Positions 19,319-28,300 of a stretch of 64,000 nt of DNA are shown in pieces. The position numbers were made by a program, and so were the translations under genes. Position 1 is the first letter of the stretch. Every line of letters begins with the position of its first letter. Under the pieces are notes generated by a model. It ran no database searches and had not been told where the DNA came from. It worked only from the letters and a program-made list of their open reading frames with translations. This DNA is from Duganella levis (GTDB taxonomy: Bacteria > Pseudomonadota > Gammaproteobacteria > Burkholderiales > Burkholderiaceae_D): positions 62,001-126,000 of the forward strand of contig NZ_WWCT01000011.1 of NCBI RefSeq assembly GCF_009857605.1, in the 5' to 3' direction.

Positions 19319-20929
19319 TCAGGCGGCGCGGATTAGCTGGGCAGCTTTTTCCGCAATCATGATCGTCGGGGAATTGGTGTTTCCGGAGGTGATGAAAGGC
19401 ATGACGGACGCATCCACAACCCGCAATCCGCTGACGCCTTTTACGCGCATTTGACTGTCGACCACCGCTGTCGGATCGTCCGCGCGGCCCATCTTGCAGC
19501 TGCCGACCGGATGGAAAATTGTGGTGCCGATGATACTGGCGGCTTCGGCCAGTTCTTGCTCGGTGCGGTAGTGGATGCCGGGCTTGTACTCTTCCGGCGC
19601 GTACTGTTTCAGCGCCGGCGCGGCGACGATTTTGCGGGTCAGCGTGAGCGCCTCCGCCGCCACCTTGCGGTCTTCCGGCGTGCTCAAATACATCGGCGAA
19701 ATCTTCGGCGGCGCATACGGATCGGCGCTGGCGATCCGCACATGGCCGCGCGACGTCGGCCGCAGATTGCACACGCTGGCCGTGAAGGCAGGGAAAGTGT
19801 GCAGAGGATCGCCGAACTTTTCCAGCGACAGCGGCTGCACGTGGTACTGCAAATTCGGCGTCGCCTCGTTGGCGCTGGAACGCGCAAACGCCCCCAGCTG
19901 CGACGGCGCCATCGACATCGGCCCGCTCTGGAACATCGCATATTCGAGGCCGATGCGCATCTTGCCGAACCAGTTGGAGGCCATGGTATTCAAGGTGCGC
20001 GCGCTGCCGCCCAGCTTGTAAATCATCCGCAGTTGCAGATGGTCTTGCAGGTTTTCGCCGACGCCTGGCAGGTCGACCAGCGGCGTAATGCCCAGCTCAT
20101 GCAAGCGCGCCGCCGGACCGATGCCGGAACATTGCAAAATTTGCGGACTGCCAACGGCGCCAGCCGCCAGCAGGGTTTCCTTGCGCGCGCCGGCAGTAAA
20201 CTGTGTGCCGGCACCGGTAAAAATCACGCCGGTGCAGGCGCCGTTTTCGATCTGCAAACGTTCCACGTGACACCCGGTCATGATGGTCAGATTGGGACGC
20301 TGCGCCGCCGGCCTCAGGAAGGCTTTGGCGGTGTTCCAGCGGATGCCGCGTTTTTGATTGACGTCGAAATAGCCGCAGCCGGCGTTGTCGCCTCGGTTGA
20401 AATCGTCGACTTTCTGGATACCTGTCTGTTCGGCGGCGTCGCGAAACGCGTCCAGTATCCGCCAGGACAAACGCTGTTTTTCCACGCGCCACAAACCGCC
20501 CTTGCCGTGGAATTCCGACGCGCCGCCGTGGTAATCCTCGCTCTTCTTGAACAGCGGCAGCACAGACTCCCAGCGCCAGCTGGCGTCGCCGGTGATTGCG
20601 GCCCAGCGGTCGTAGTCGTTGGCCTGGCCACGCATATAGATCATGCCGTTGATCGAGGAGCTGCCGCCGAGCACTTTGCCGCGCGGGTACAACAGGCTGC
20701 GGCCGCCCAGGCCGGGATCGGCTTCGGTGCGGAATTTCCAGTCGGTGCGGGGATTGTCGATGCAATGCAAATAGCCGACCGGAATGTGGATCCACACATA
20801 ATCGTCACGGCCGCCCGCCTCGATCAGCAGGACTTCGGTGTCTTTGTCTGCGCTGAGCCGGTTGGCCAGAACGCAGCCAGCCGAGCCAGCGCCGATGATG
20901 ATGTAATCGTAGCTGCCTGCTGATTCCAA
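19319..20929 (-). CDS. GMC-family FAD oxidoreductase (choline/alcohol dehydrogenase-like)
   Basis: This 536-residue flavoprotein oxidises an alcohol, with choline dehydrogenase-like relatives. The FAD-binding motif GAGSAG is at residues 13-18, GMC signature 1 lies near GGSSSINGMIYMRGQ, and the C-terminal HPVGSCKMG and FITSGNTNSPTIMIAEKAA segments hold the active-site His. I use the TTG at 20929, which has AGGAGA 8 bases upstream and yields MESAGSYDYIIIG. The longer frame to 21010 has no such signal. It begins 16 bases after the nitronate monooxygenase gene stops. The substrate is unknown. Confidence 0.88.
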   Translation of the reverse strand: MESAGSYDYIIIGAGSAGCVLANRLSADKDTEVLLIEAGGRDDYVWIHIPVGYLHCIDNPRTDWKFRTEADPGLGGRSLLYPRGKVLGGSSSINGMIYMRGQANDYDRWAAITGDASWRWESVLPLFKKSEDYHGGASEFHGKGGLWRVEKQRLSWRILDAFRDAAEQTGIQKVDDFNRGDNAGCGYFDVNQKRGIRWNTAKAFLRPAAQRPNLTIMTGCHVERLQIENGACTGVIFTGAGTQFTAGARKETLLAAGAVGSPQILQCSGIGPAARLHELGITPLVDLPGVGENLQDHLQLRMIYKLGGSARTLNTMASNWFGKMRIGLEYAMFQSGPMSMAPSQLGAFARSSANEATPNLQYHVQPLSLEKFGDPLHTFPAFTASVCNLRPTSRGHVRIASADPYAPPKISPMYLSTPEDRKVAAEALTLTRKIVAAPALKQYAPEEYKPGIHYRTEQELAEAASIIGTTIFHPVGSCKMGRADDPTAVVDSQMRVKGVSGLRVVDASVMPFITSGNTNSPTIMIAEKAAQLIRAA

Positions 20930-20945
20930 AAACGGTCTCCTCGTT

Positions 20946-21983
20946 TTATTGCGCGCTGATCTCCGCCAGCAAAGTTTCCACCAGTTTCGCCGCCGGCATG
21001 GCCCGCGCACGGGATACGCCAGTGCCGCACCAGAGCGACATCAGTTCGGTCTCGCCACGCCTGGCCGCTTCCGCTCTTATTGGTGACGTTAATGCATTTT
21101 GAATAGGATATAACGGTAGTAAACGTTCGTTAACTGCCATTTGCTGCATGAAGCGGTTTTCCAGGCCGCGTGCATAGCGGCCGGAAAAAGTGCGCGTCAA
21201 TTTGGTAGGGTGGTCGCCGGCCGTGAGCAAGCGCTGCTTGTAGGCCGCGCCGATCGAGGATTCGTCACAGATCAGGAAAGCCGTTCCCATCTGCACAGCT
21301 TGCGCGCCGGCCGCCAGCGCGCGGCGGATATCGGCGCCATCCATGATGCCGCCGGCGGCAATCACCGGAATATTCACGGCCGCCACCACGGCGGGCAGCA
21401 ATTCAAACGTTCCTAGCGTGGCATTTTCCTGTGCGCCGATGAAGGTGCCGCGATGTCCGCCCGACTCCACGCCGGACGCAATCACCGCATCGGCGCCCCG
21501 GCTTTCCCAGGCCAGCGCTTCATCGACGTGCGTCACGGTGCCGATCACGAAAATGCCGGCCTCATGCAAGCGCTGGATTTGCTCCACGCTCAGGATGCCG
21601 AAGGTAAAACTGGCCACGGCCGGCCGCAAGGCGATCAGCATTTCAAATTGCGGCGCGAAATCCTCGCACCATTTGGCAGGCGTCGGCAACTTCGTCCAGC
21701 CCAGCGAAGACCAGGCCGGTTTCAGCCATTCTTTGGCCCGTTCCACCTCGTCCGCAGATGGATTTGGTGTCTCCTGGACAAAAAAATTCAGGCAAAAAGG
21801 CCGATCGGTGAGCGCGCGGATCTGCGCAGTTTGGTCGCGAATCACGTCCGGCGACAACAAGGAACAGGCCAGCGAACCCAGCGCACCGGCGTTGGAGACA
21901 GCGGCAACCTGCGCGGGCGTATTGAAACCGCCAGCGGTCGGTCCCTGGACGATCGGATGCGGAAAAACAGATGTTAATGACAT
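20946..21983 (-). CDS. Nitronate monooxygenase / 2-nitropropane dioxygenase-like FMN enzyme
   Basis: This 345-residue TIM-barrel FMN protein belongs to the nitronate monooxygenase family. N-terminal IVQGPTAGGFNTPAQVAAVS, then SGVESGGHRG and VIAAGGIMDGADIRRALAAG, are the FMN and phosphate-binding segments. The general-base His of class I enzymes fits the His of GGHRG. ATG 21983 is chosen over the TTG just before it because AGGGGA stands 5 bases upstream. Relatives detoxify propionate-3-nitronate or act as enoyl reductases. It is the first gene of the run that continues into the GMC oxidoreductase. Confidence 0.85.
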   Translation of the reverse strand: MSLTSVFPHPIVQGPTAGGFNTPAQVAAVSNAGALGSLACSLLSPDVIRDQTAQIRALTDRPFCLNFFVQETPNPSADEVERAKEWLKPAWSSLGWTKLPTPAKWCEDFAPQFEMLIALRPAVASFTFGILSVEQIQRLHEAGIFVIGTVTHVDEALAWESRGADAVIASGVESGGHRGTFIGAQENATLGTFELLPAVVAAVNIPVIAAGGIMDGADIRRALAAGAQAVQMGTAFLICDESSIGAAYKQRLLTAGDHPTKLTRTFSGRYARGLENRFMQQMAVNERLLPLYPIQNALTSPIRAEAARRGETELMSLWCGTGVSRARAMPAAKLVETLLAEISAQ

Positions 21984-22002
21984 CAATTCCCCTGTTTACG
22001 GC

Positions 22003-22227
22003 TGTGGATAAGCATATGGATATCCACAGGTGCCAAATGTGAGTAAACAAACGAATGTTCTGGACGACTTTTTTTATCCCAAAACAGTTCTTCGCTCATA
22101 CAAGGTTTACGCGACTGTTTATAAAGCTCGTAAACGGCTGATTTTAATCCAAAATGAGCAGTTATCCACAGAAAAGTGTCGGTGTTAACAACTATCACTA
22201 TTTTTATATTACATCTTTAGAGTAAAC
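22003..22227 (+). repeat. AT-rich block A with DnaA boxes and five GTAAAC sites
   Basis: This stretch fills most of the 300-base gap between the nitronate monooxygenase and the diguanylate cyclase. It has perfect DnaA boxes at 22003-22011 (TGTGGATAA) and 22162-22170 (TTATCCACA), a near match at 22020-22028, and GTAAAC or GTTTAC hexamers at 21994, 22043, 22105, 22130 and 22222. From 22018 onward it aligns collinearly with block B (24239-24444). The shared landmarks GGATATCCACAGG and TTATCCACAG lie 144 bases apart here and 145 there. Confidence 0.8.
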
Positions 22228-22283
22228 CATAAAACCTCCGATATACTGGACTTGCCAAACAAACAGCTTCAATCGGAGATGTT

Positions 22284-24236
22284 TTGTTCTCACCACACAC
22301 AAACTCCAGGTCGCCTGCTTATCTGCGATTTCGACGACGCCTGATCGCTGGCCTGTTGTCGATGGCAGCACTTGCCATTGCTGTGGTCATCAGCCAATTC
22401 CGCACTGCCTACCTGGAACGCGAACTCGCCGTCCGAACCCAAACCGAGCATTACGTCAAAGCGATGGAAGCGCACGTGCTGTACTCGATTCAATCGGTGG
22501 ATTTGTCGCTGATCAGCTTTGCCAACGCCATCAAAGTGCTGTCTGCAAAGCAAAGTCGTTCACCAGAAACAATGACGGACCTGCTTTCTTCACGTGGAGC
22601 CAGTGTCAACAGCGATTACTGGATCACTTTTATCGATCCAAAAGGCAACGCGATCGCCACTTCGATTGGCAACAGCGTCATCGGCGCCTCATATGCAGAC
22701 CGCGACTATTTCAAAATCCATTTGGGCAATAGCTACAAGGACAAGCTGTTCATTGGCGGACCTGCCGTTGGCAAAATCAGCAAAAAACGGCTGTTTTTCC
22801 TGAGTCGCCGTGTAGAAACGGCCACAGGCGAGTTCCTGGGCGTGGTTGCAGCGCCAGTCAACGTTGATCGTTACGTCAAGGTGTTTGAAAACTCGCGCTT
22901 CAATGCGGATATCTCGATCACGCTGGTTCACGCTGGCGGCAAAGTCATTGCCCGCGTGCCCAATTTTGACCAAGCGTTCGGCCGGGATCTGAGTGGGACC
23001 GCCTTGTTCGAGGGTGTTCGTAAAGCTAACGCTGGCACCTACAAAACTCACAGCGTGATCGACGATCTGAACCGGATTTTCAGCTATCGCGTGATTGACG
23101 GCCTACCGTTGATCATCGTGGTGGGAAGCAATGACTCGGAAACCAACCGTCTACTGCAACAAAACTACCTCACGGCCGGTGCTGGACTGGCGATTTTGCT
23201 ACTGCTGATGATCAGTGCCGGCCATTTTTCACTGCGCACCTACAGGCGCCAGGAAGAACGCGAATTGCGCTACCGCACGCTGTACAGCGCCAGCCGTGAA
23301 ATGGAACGCCAGCTGCTGGTCAACGAAGAATCGATGAAACTGGCGTCGCTACTGTTCCAAAACAGCGGCGAAGGCATGATGGTGGTCGACGCCAATGGCC
23401 AGATCCTGACCATCAATCCGGCGTTTTCGCTGCTGAGCGGGTACACGGAGAAAAAATTAATCGGTCATCGTGCCTACGAACTAGCCTCTCATCGCCATGA
23501 CCAGGAGTTTTTCGATGATATTTTTGCGTGTGTGAGGAGTACCGGCCACTGGAACGGTGAATTGTGGCAACAAAGCAAGGACGGCGAAGAATTCCTAGCA
23601 TCGATGGTGGTCAACGCCGTCTACGATGAGCAAGGCAATCCCTTCCGCTATGTTGCTTTGCTGAGCGACATCACGCAGAAAAAAGCTTCCGAGGAGCTGA
23701 TCTGGCGCCAGGCCAACTTCGACACCCTCACCGGCTTGCCGAATCGGAACATGCTGTACGAGCATCTACGCCAGGAAATGAAAAAAACCGACCGTTCGCA
23801 GCTGCCGATGGCGCTGGTGTTCGTCGATCTCGACTACTTCAAGGAAATTAACGACACGCTTGGCCACGACAAAGGCGACGTGCTGCTCAAACAAGTGGCA
23901 AATCGCCTGCTCAGCTGCGTGCGCACCAGCGATATCGTGGCCAGGCTGGGTGGGGATGAGTTCACCGTGATTCTCAGCGAATTGCGCAAACCGGCCGACG
24001 TCGAGCGCACTGCGCAGGAAATTCTCAAGAAAATGAGTACGCCGTTCCAGCTTGGCGAAGACATTGCCCATATTTCGAGCAGCATCGGCATCGCTTTGTA
24101 CCCGCATGACGGTGCGGATGCCGACAGTTTGATGAAAAGCGCGGACAAAGCGATGTATGGCGCCAAGCAAAAGGGCCGAAATCGCTGCAATTATGCCAAT
24201 TCAGGCGAAAAAACCACCGAGACTGTGTATAAGTGA
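22284..24236 (+). CDS. Membrane sensor diguanylate cyclase (Cache-PAS-GGDEF)
   Basis: This 650-residue protein makes cyclic di-GMP from GTP. Membrane helix 1 is at about residues 20-38. A periplasmic Cache-like sensor domain follows (DYWITFIDPKGNAIATS, YADRDYFK), then helix 2 at about 298-318, a PAS domain (about 348-465), and a GGDEF domain (about 475-640). The active site RLGGDEF is intact near residue 556. An RxxD inhibitory site (RTSD) stands five residues upstream of GGDEF, so product feedback is likely. The start is TTG at 22284 with CGGAG upstream. No EAL domain is present. It is enclosed by blocks A and B. Confidence 0.92.
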   Translation: MFSPHTNSRSPAYLRFRRRLIAGLLSMAALAIAVVISQFRTAYLERELAVRTQTEHYVKAMEAHVLYSIQSVDLSLISFANAIKVLSAKQSRSPETMTDLLSSRGASVNSDYWITFIDPKGNAIATSIGNSVIGASYADRDYFKIHLGNSYKDKLFIGGPAVGKISKKRLFFLSRRVETATGEFLGVVAAPVNVDRYVKVFENSRFNADISITLVHAGGKVIARVPNFDQAFGRDLSGTALFEGVRKANAGTYKTHSVIDDLNRIFSYRVIDGLPLIIVVGSNDSETNRLLQQNYLTAGAGLAILLLLMISAGHFSLRTYRRQEERELRYRTLYSASREMERQLLVNEESMKLASLLFQNSGEGMMVVDANGQILTINPAFSLLSGYTEKKLIGHRAYELASHRHDQEFFDDIFACVRSTGHWNGELWQQSKDGEEFLASMVVNAVYDEQGNPFRYVALLSDITQKKASEELIWRQANFDTLTGLPNRNMLYEHLRQEMKKTDRSQLPMALVFVDLDYFKEINDTLGHDKGDVLLKQVANRLLSCVRTSDIVARLGGDEFTVILSELRKPADVERTAQEILKKMSTPFQLGEDIAHISSSIGIALYPHDGADADSLMKSADKAMYGAKQKGRNRCNYANSGEKTTETVYK

Positions 24237-24238
24237 TT

Positions 24239-24444
24239 GGATATCCACAGGATGAGATGTGGCTAAGCACCTCTTTTAACCACAGGCCACTATTTTATCC
24301 AAAAACTGTTCCTGAGCTGATACAGCGCTTATGCAGCATGTTGTTTACGCTGTAAACAGATGATTTGTAAACGTATACATGACTTATCCACAGTTATATG
24401 CACGTTTACTACTACCACTATGTTTATATAAACCTTTTGTAAAC
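24239..24444 (+). repeat. AT-rich block B, divergent direct repeat of block A
   Basis: This block begins 3 bases after the diguanylate cyclase stop. It holds a DnaA box at 24384-24392 (TTATCCACA), a near match at 24241-24249, and GTAAAC or GTTTAC at 24343, 24352, 24367, 24404 and 24439. The first two form the palindrome TGTTTACGCTGTAAACA. It is collinear with block A over about 205 bases, roughly 60 percent identical by eye. The remaining gap to mtnN (24445-24612) has a weak CAGGCG/CGCCTG stem and another DnaA-like TCCACAGCGATAA, and no gene. Confidence 0.8.
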
Positions 24445-24612
24445 AACTAAAAGCATAACGTCGGAAAAGCCGCAGGCGGAATAGGACGCCTGTTTGACGT
24501 TTGAAAGCCCTACAGACCACAAGAAACGCCTTAAAATTCACTTTTTTTCGCTACGCGTTGTGGAAAAAGCCTTGGATCTCCACAGCGATAACTCAAAATT
24601 TGAAGGAAAAGC

Positions 24613-25299
24613 ATGCGTTTAGGCATCATCAGTGCGTTGGCTGAAGAACAGCAGGGGCTGATAGAGGCCCTTCAGAGCCCCGCCAAGCACGTTCACGGCA
24701 TGAGGGAGTACACGGCCGGGAAACTCTGGGAAATCGACGCTGTGTGCGTTTTATCGCGTATAGGCAAGGTTGCTGCGGCAATGACAGCTGCAATCCTTGT
24801 GGAGAAGTTCGGAGTTACGCACATCGTCTTCACCGGCGTCGCTGGAAGCGGGGATAAAAACGTGAAAGTCGGCGATATCGTGGTGGCCGATAGTTTGATC
24901 CAGCACGATTTTGATGCCAGCCCGCTGTTTCCAAGATTTGAAATTCCGCTGACCGGCTTGTCCAGCTTTGCCACGGACGTCGCTTTGACGGACAGATTGG
25001 CTGGCGCTGCATCGACAATCACGCGTGTACATCGCGGATTGATCGCCAGCGGTGATCAATTTATAGGCAAATTGGGTCAGATCCAGGCGCTGAAAGCAGC
25101 ATTGCCTGATTTATTGGCAGTGGAAATGGAAGGCGCAGCGGTTGCCCAAGTGTGTTTTGAGCTGGGAATACCGTTTGCCGTGATCAGAACGATCTCAGAC
25201 AACGCCAACGATGACGCGGCGGTAGATTTCATGCATTTCATCAAAACCGTCGCCTCGCGCTACGCGTTTGATGTGATCCAGAACTTCTGCAAGACATAA
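24613..25299 (+). CDS. mtnN: 5'-methylthioadenosine/S-adenosylhomocysteine nucleosidase
   Basis: This 228-residue enzyme cleaves methylthioadenosine and S-adenosylhomocysteine to adenine and a thioribose sugar. It recycles methionine and relieves inhibition of methyltransferases. Catalytic residues can be placed as Glu in ISALAEEQQGL, Glu in AVEMEGAAVAQ and Asp in RTISDNAN. The TGVAGSGDKNVKVGDIVV segment is the purine-binding loop. A GAAGGAAA ribosome-binding site precedes the ATG. It is a single gene downstream of block B and converges with putA. Confidence 0.92.
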   Translation: MRLGIISALAEEQQGLIEALQSPAKHVHGMREYTAGKLWEIDAVCVLSRIGKVAAAMTAAILVEKFGVTHIVFTGVAGSGDKNVKVGDIVVADSLIQHDFDASPLFPRFEIPLTGLSSFATDVALTDRLAGAASTITRVHRGLIASGDQFIGKLGQIQALKAALPDLLAVEMEGAAVAQVCFELGIPFAVIRTISDNANDDAAVDFMHFIKTVASRYAFDVIQNFCKT

Positions 25300-25304
25300 A
25301 ACCC

Positions 25305-25360
25305 GGGGTCAGTTCTGCCAAGTGCACACGAGCTCATGTACATTTGGCAGAACTGACCCC
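25305..25360. repeat. 56-bp palindrome, GGGGTCAG family, copy 3
   Basis: Two 28-base arms pair with three mismatches. Ends are GGGGTCAG and CTGACCCC and the centre is ACACGAGCTCATGT, sharing the GAGCTC core with the copy at 5778. It fills the gap between the convergent mtnN and putA stop codons. The mismatches are G/A or C/T changes, several of which still allow G-U pairing in RNA, so the hairpin is probably kept as RNA. Confidence 0.85.
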
Positions 25361-25372
25361 AAATTTGGCGTT

Positions 25373-28300
25373 TTACGCGGTTTCGAGCGTCATCAGGCTG
25401 GCATTGCCGCCGGCTGCCGTCGTATTCACGCACAGAGCGCGCTCAGCGAGCAAACGCCACAGAGGGATGCTGCTCTCCTCATTCGTGCTGATCAGGCCCA
25501 CCAGCGCCCCGCTACGGGCCGCCAAAGCGTTGTGCTGGCTCTTGGCCATCATCGATTCCACCAGCGCGATCTGGAAATCGCAGTTTTCCAGGTCGGTAAC
25601 GGTCTGGATGCGGTCTTTGACGGCTACCGGCAAGTCCGCCGGCACCAGATGTGCGGTAGCGCCCGACACCACCGCAGTGTTGCCGGTTGCCAGCACTGCC
25701 GCCAGCTGGTTCAGCAAGCCTTCCAGCGTGCCGGCCATGCAGGCCACCGTGCCGCGGGACACCAGCGCCAGCGTGTTGCGCTCGCCAGTCGGGCCAGGCA
25801 ACGTGGTCAGGCTGCCCAGCATGGTCGAGCGGCTGTATTGCTCCGCCAGGCTGGAAGCGCGCTCGTAGCCGTGTTGCTTGGCCCAGCCTGCCAACGCATC
25901 CAGCGCCGGCGTGCCGACGCGGGCATGCACCGGCGCCGTGCTGGCGCCGCGCTGCAGGCGTTTCAGGTACAGCGGACCGCCGGCTTTCGGGCCGGTGCCC
26001 GATTTGCCTTCGCCGCCGAATGGCTGCACACCCACCACTGCGCCAACGATGTTGCGGTTGACGTAGATATTGCCGACGTGTGCGCGGCTGGTGATGTAGT
26101 CGATGGTTTCATCAATGCGCGAATGCACGCCCAAGGTCAAGCCGAAGCCGCTGGCGTTGATTTGCTCGACCACTTTCGGCAATTCCGAACGCTTGTAGCG
26201 GATCACGTGCATGACCGGGCCGAACACTTCCTGCGTCAGCTCGGCCAGCGAGCGGATTTCCAGCACGGTTGGCGGCACAAAGGTGCCGGCCGTGGTCACT
26301 TCCGACGGCAAGTCCAGCGAGTAGTAATCGACTGCAGTCGCTTTCAGCTTGTTGATGTGGGCCAGCAGGTTGTGCTGTGCTTCGGCATCGATCACCGGGC
26401 CGATATCGGTCACCAGGCGGTCCGGCGAGCCGACTTTCAGCTCTTGCATCGCGCCTTTGAGCATTTTGATGGTCTTGTCGGCAATATCTTCCTGCAGGAA
26501 CAGCACACGCAGCGCCGAGCAACGCTGGCCTGCGCTGTCGAAGGCCGACGAGATCGCATCCTGCACCACCTGCTCCGGCAGCGCCGACGAGTCGACGATC
26601 ATGGCGTTCTGGCCGCCGGTTTCGGCGATCAGCGGGATATCGGCGTTTTCAGCGGTGGCGCGCTTGGCCAGCGTGCGGTTGATCAGTTGCGCCACTTCGG
26701 TCGAGCCGGTGAAGATCACGCCCTTGACGCGGCTGTCGGCAGTCAGCGCGGCGCCGACCACTTCGCCGCGGCCCGGCAGGAATTGCAGCGCGGCGCGCGG
26801 AATGCCGGCTTCGTGCAGCAGCTCGACTGCGCGGTGGGCGATCAGCGGCGTTTGCTCGGCCGGCTTGGCCAGCACCACGTTACCGGCCGCCAGCGAGGCC
26901 GCCACCTGGCCGGTGAAGATCGCCAGCGGGAAGTTCCACGGGCTGATGCAGGTAACTGGGCCCAGCGCCAGGGTGTTGGTCGCGCCGCTGACTTCGCCGG
27001 CGTAGTAGCGCAGAAAGTCGACCGCTTCGCGGATTTCGGCAATTGCGTTCGGCAGCGATTTGCCGGCTTCGCGGATAGCCAGCGTCATCAGTTCGACGGC
27101 ATTGGCTTCGAACAGGTCGGCGGCGTTCAGCAACGCGGCGGCGCGCACGGCCGGTTCGGTGGTTTGCCAGTCCATGGCGAAGTTGCTGGCGCTGGTCAGC
27201 GCGACTTCCACGTCGGTGGCGCTGGCTTCGACCAGTTGGCCGACGATGTCGCCACGTTGCGCGGGATTGGTGATGTTTTGCACCGGCTGACCGGCGCTGA
27301 CGCCACCCGCCAGCAACGGCGCGGCGTGCCAGCTGCGTGGTTCGGCCAGCGCGGCCGAAATATCGCGCAGCACGTTTTCGTTGGCCAGGTCGAAACCGGC
27401 CGAGTTCTTGCGGTCGCCAAACATATCCAGCGGCAGGGCGATGCCAGGATGCGGCAGGCCGCCCTGTTCGCGCGCGGCCGCAACCGGATCGCGCAGCAGC
27501 GACTCGATCGGGATCGCTTCGTCGACGATCTGGTTGACGAACGACGAGTTGGCGCCGTTTTCCAGCAGGCGGCGCACCAGGTAGGCCAGCAGCGTTTCGT
27601 GGGTGCCGACCGGCGCGTAGATGCGGCAGGCCTTGTCCAGGTTGTCCTTGCCCACCACCTGGTCGTACAGCGACTCGCCCATGCCGTGCAGGCACTGGAA
27701 TTCATAGTCGTTCACACCGTCGCGCTTGGCCCAGGTGTAGATGGTCGACAGGGTTTGCGCGTTGTGGGTAGCAAATTGTGGATAGATCAGGCCTTGTGCA
27801 CCGAGCAGTTTCTGCGCGCACACCAAGTAGGAGACGTCGGTGTAGACCTTGCGGGTGTAGACCGGATAGCCGCTCATGCCGTCCACCTGGGCGCGCTTGA
27901 TTTCCGCATCCCAGTAAGCGCCCTTGACCAGGCGCACCATGAATTTGCGGCCGCTGCGCTTGGCCAGGTCGATCAGGTAGTCGATGACGAACGGGCAGCG
28001 CTTCTGGTACGCCTGCACCACGAAGCCGATGCCCTCGAAACCGGCCAGGTCCGGATCGTGCGCCAGGGCTTCCATCAGATCCAGCGACAATTCCAGGCGA
28101 TCGGCCTCTTCCGCATCGATATTCAGGCCGATGTTGTATTGCTTGGCCAGCAGCACCAGCGCGCGTACGCGCGGCAGCAGTTCTTCCATCACGCGTTGGT
28201 GCTGGGCACGGCTGTAGCGCGGGTGCAGCGCCGACAGTTTCACCGAAATGCCGGGACCGTTGCGGATGCCACGGCCGTTCGAGGCCTTGCCGATCGCGTG

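Noticed and set aside
20270..20285. Possible parS (CACGTG core at 20274-20279)
   Set aside because: Several mismatches in the outer arms and inside the GMC oxidoreductase gene.
22003..24444. Reading the DnaA-box blocks as the chromosomal replication origin
   Set aside because: Only a few perfect boxes, no dnaA, dnaN or rpmH nearby, and two copies. Origin-proximal location is supported by ParABS, but oriC itself is not shown.
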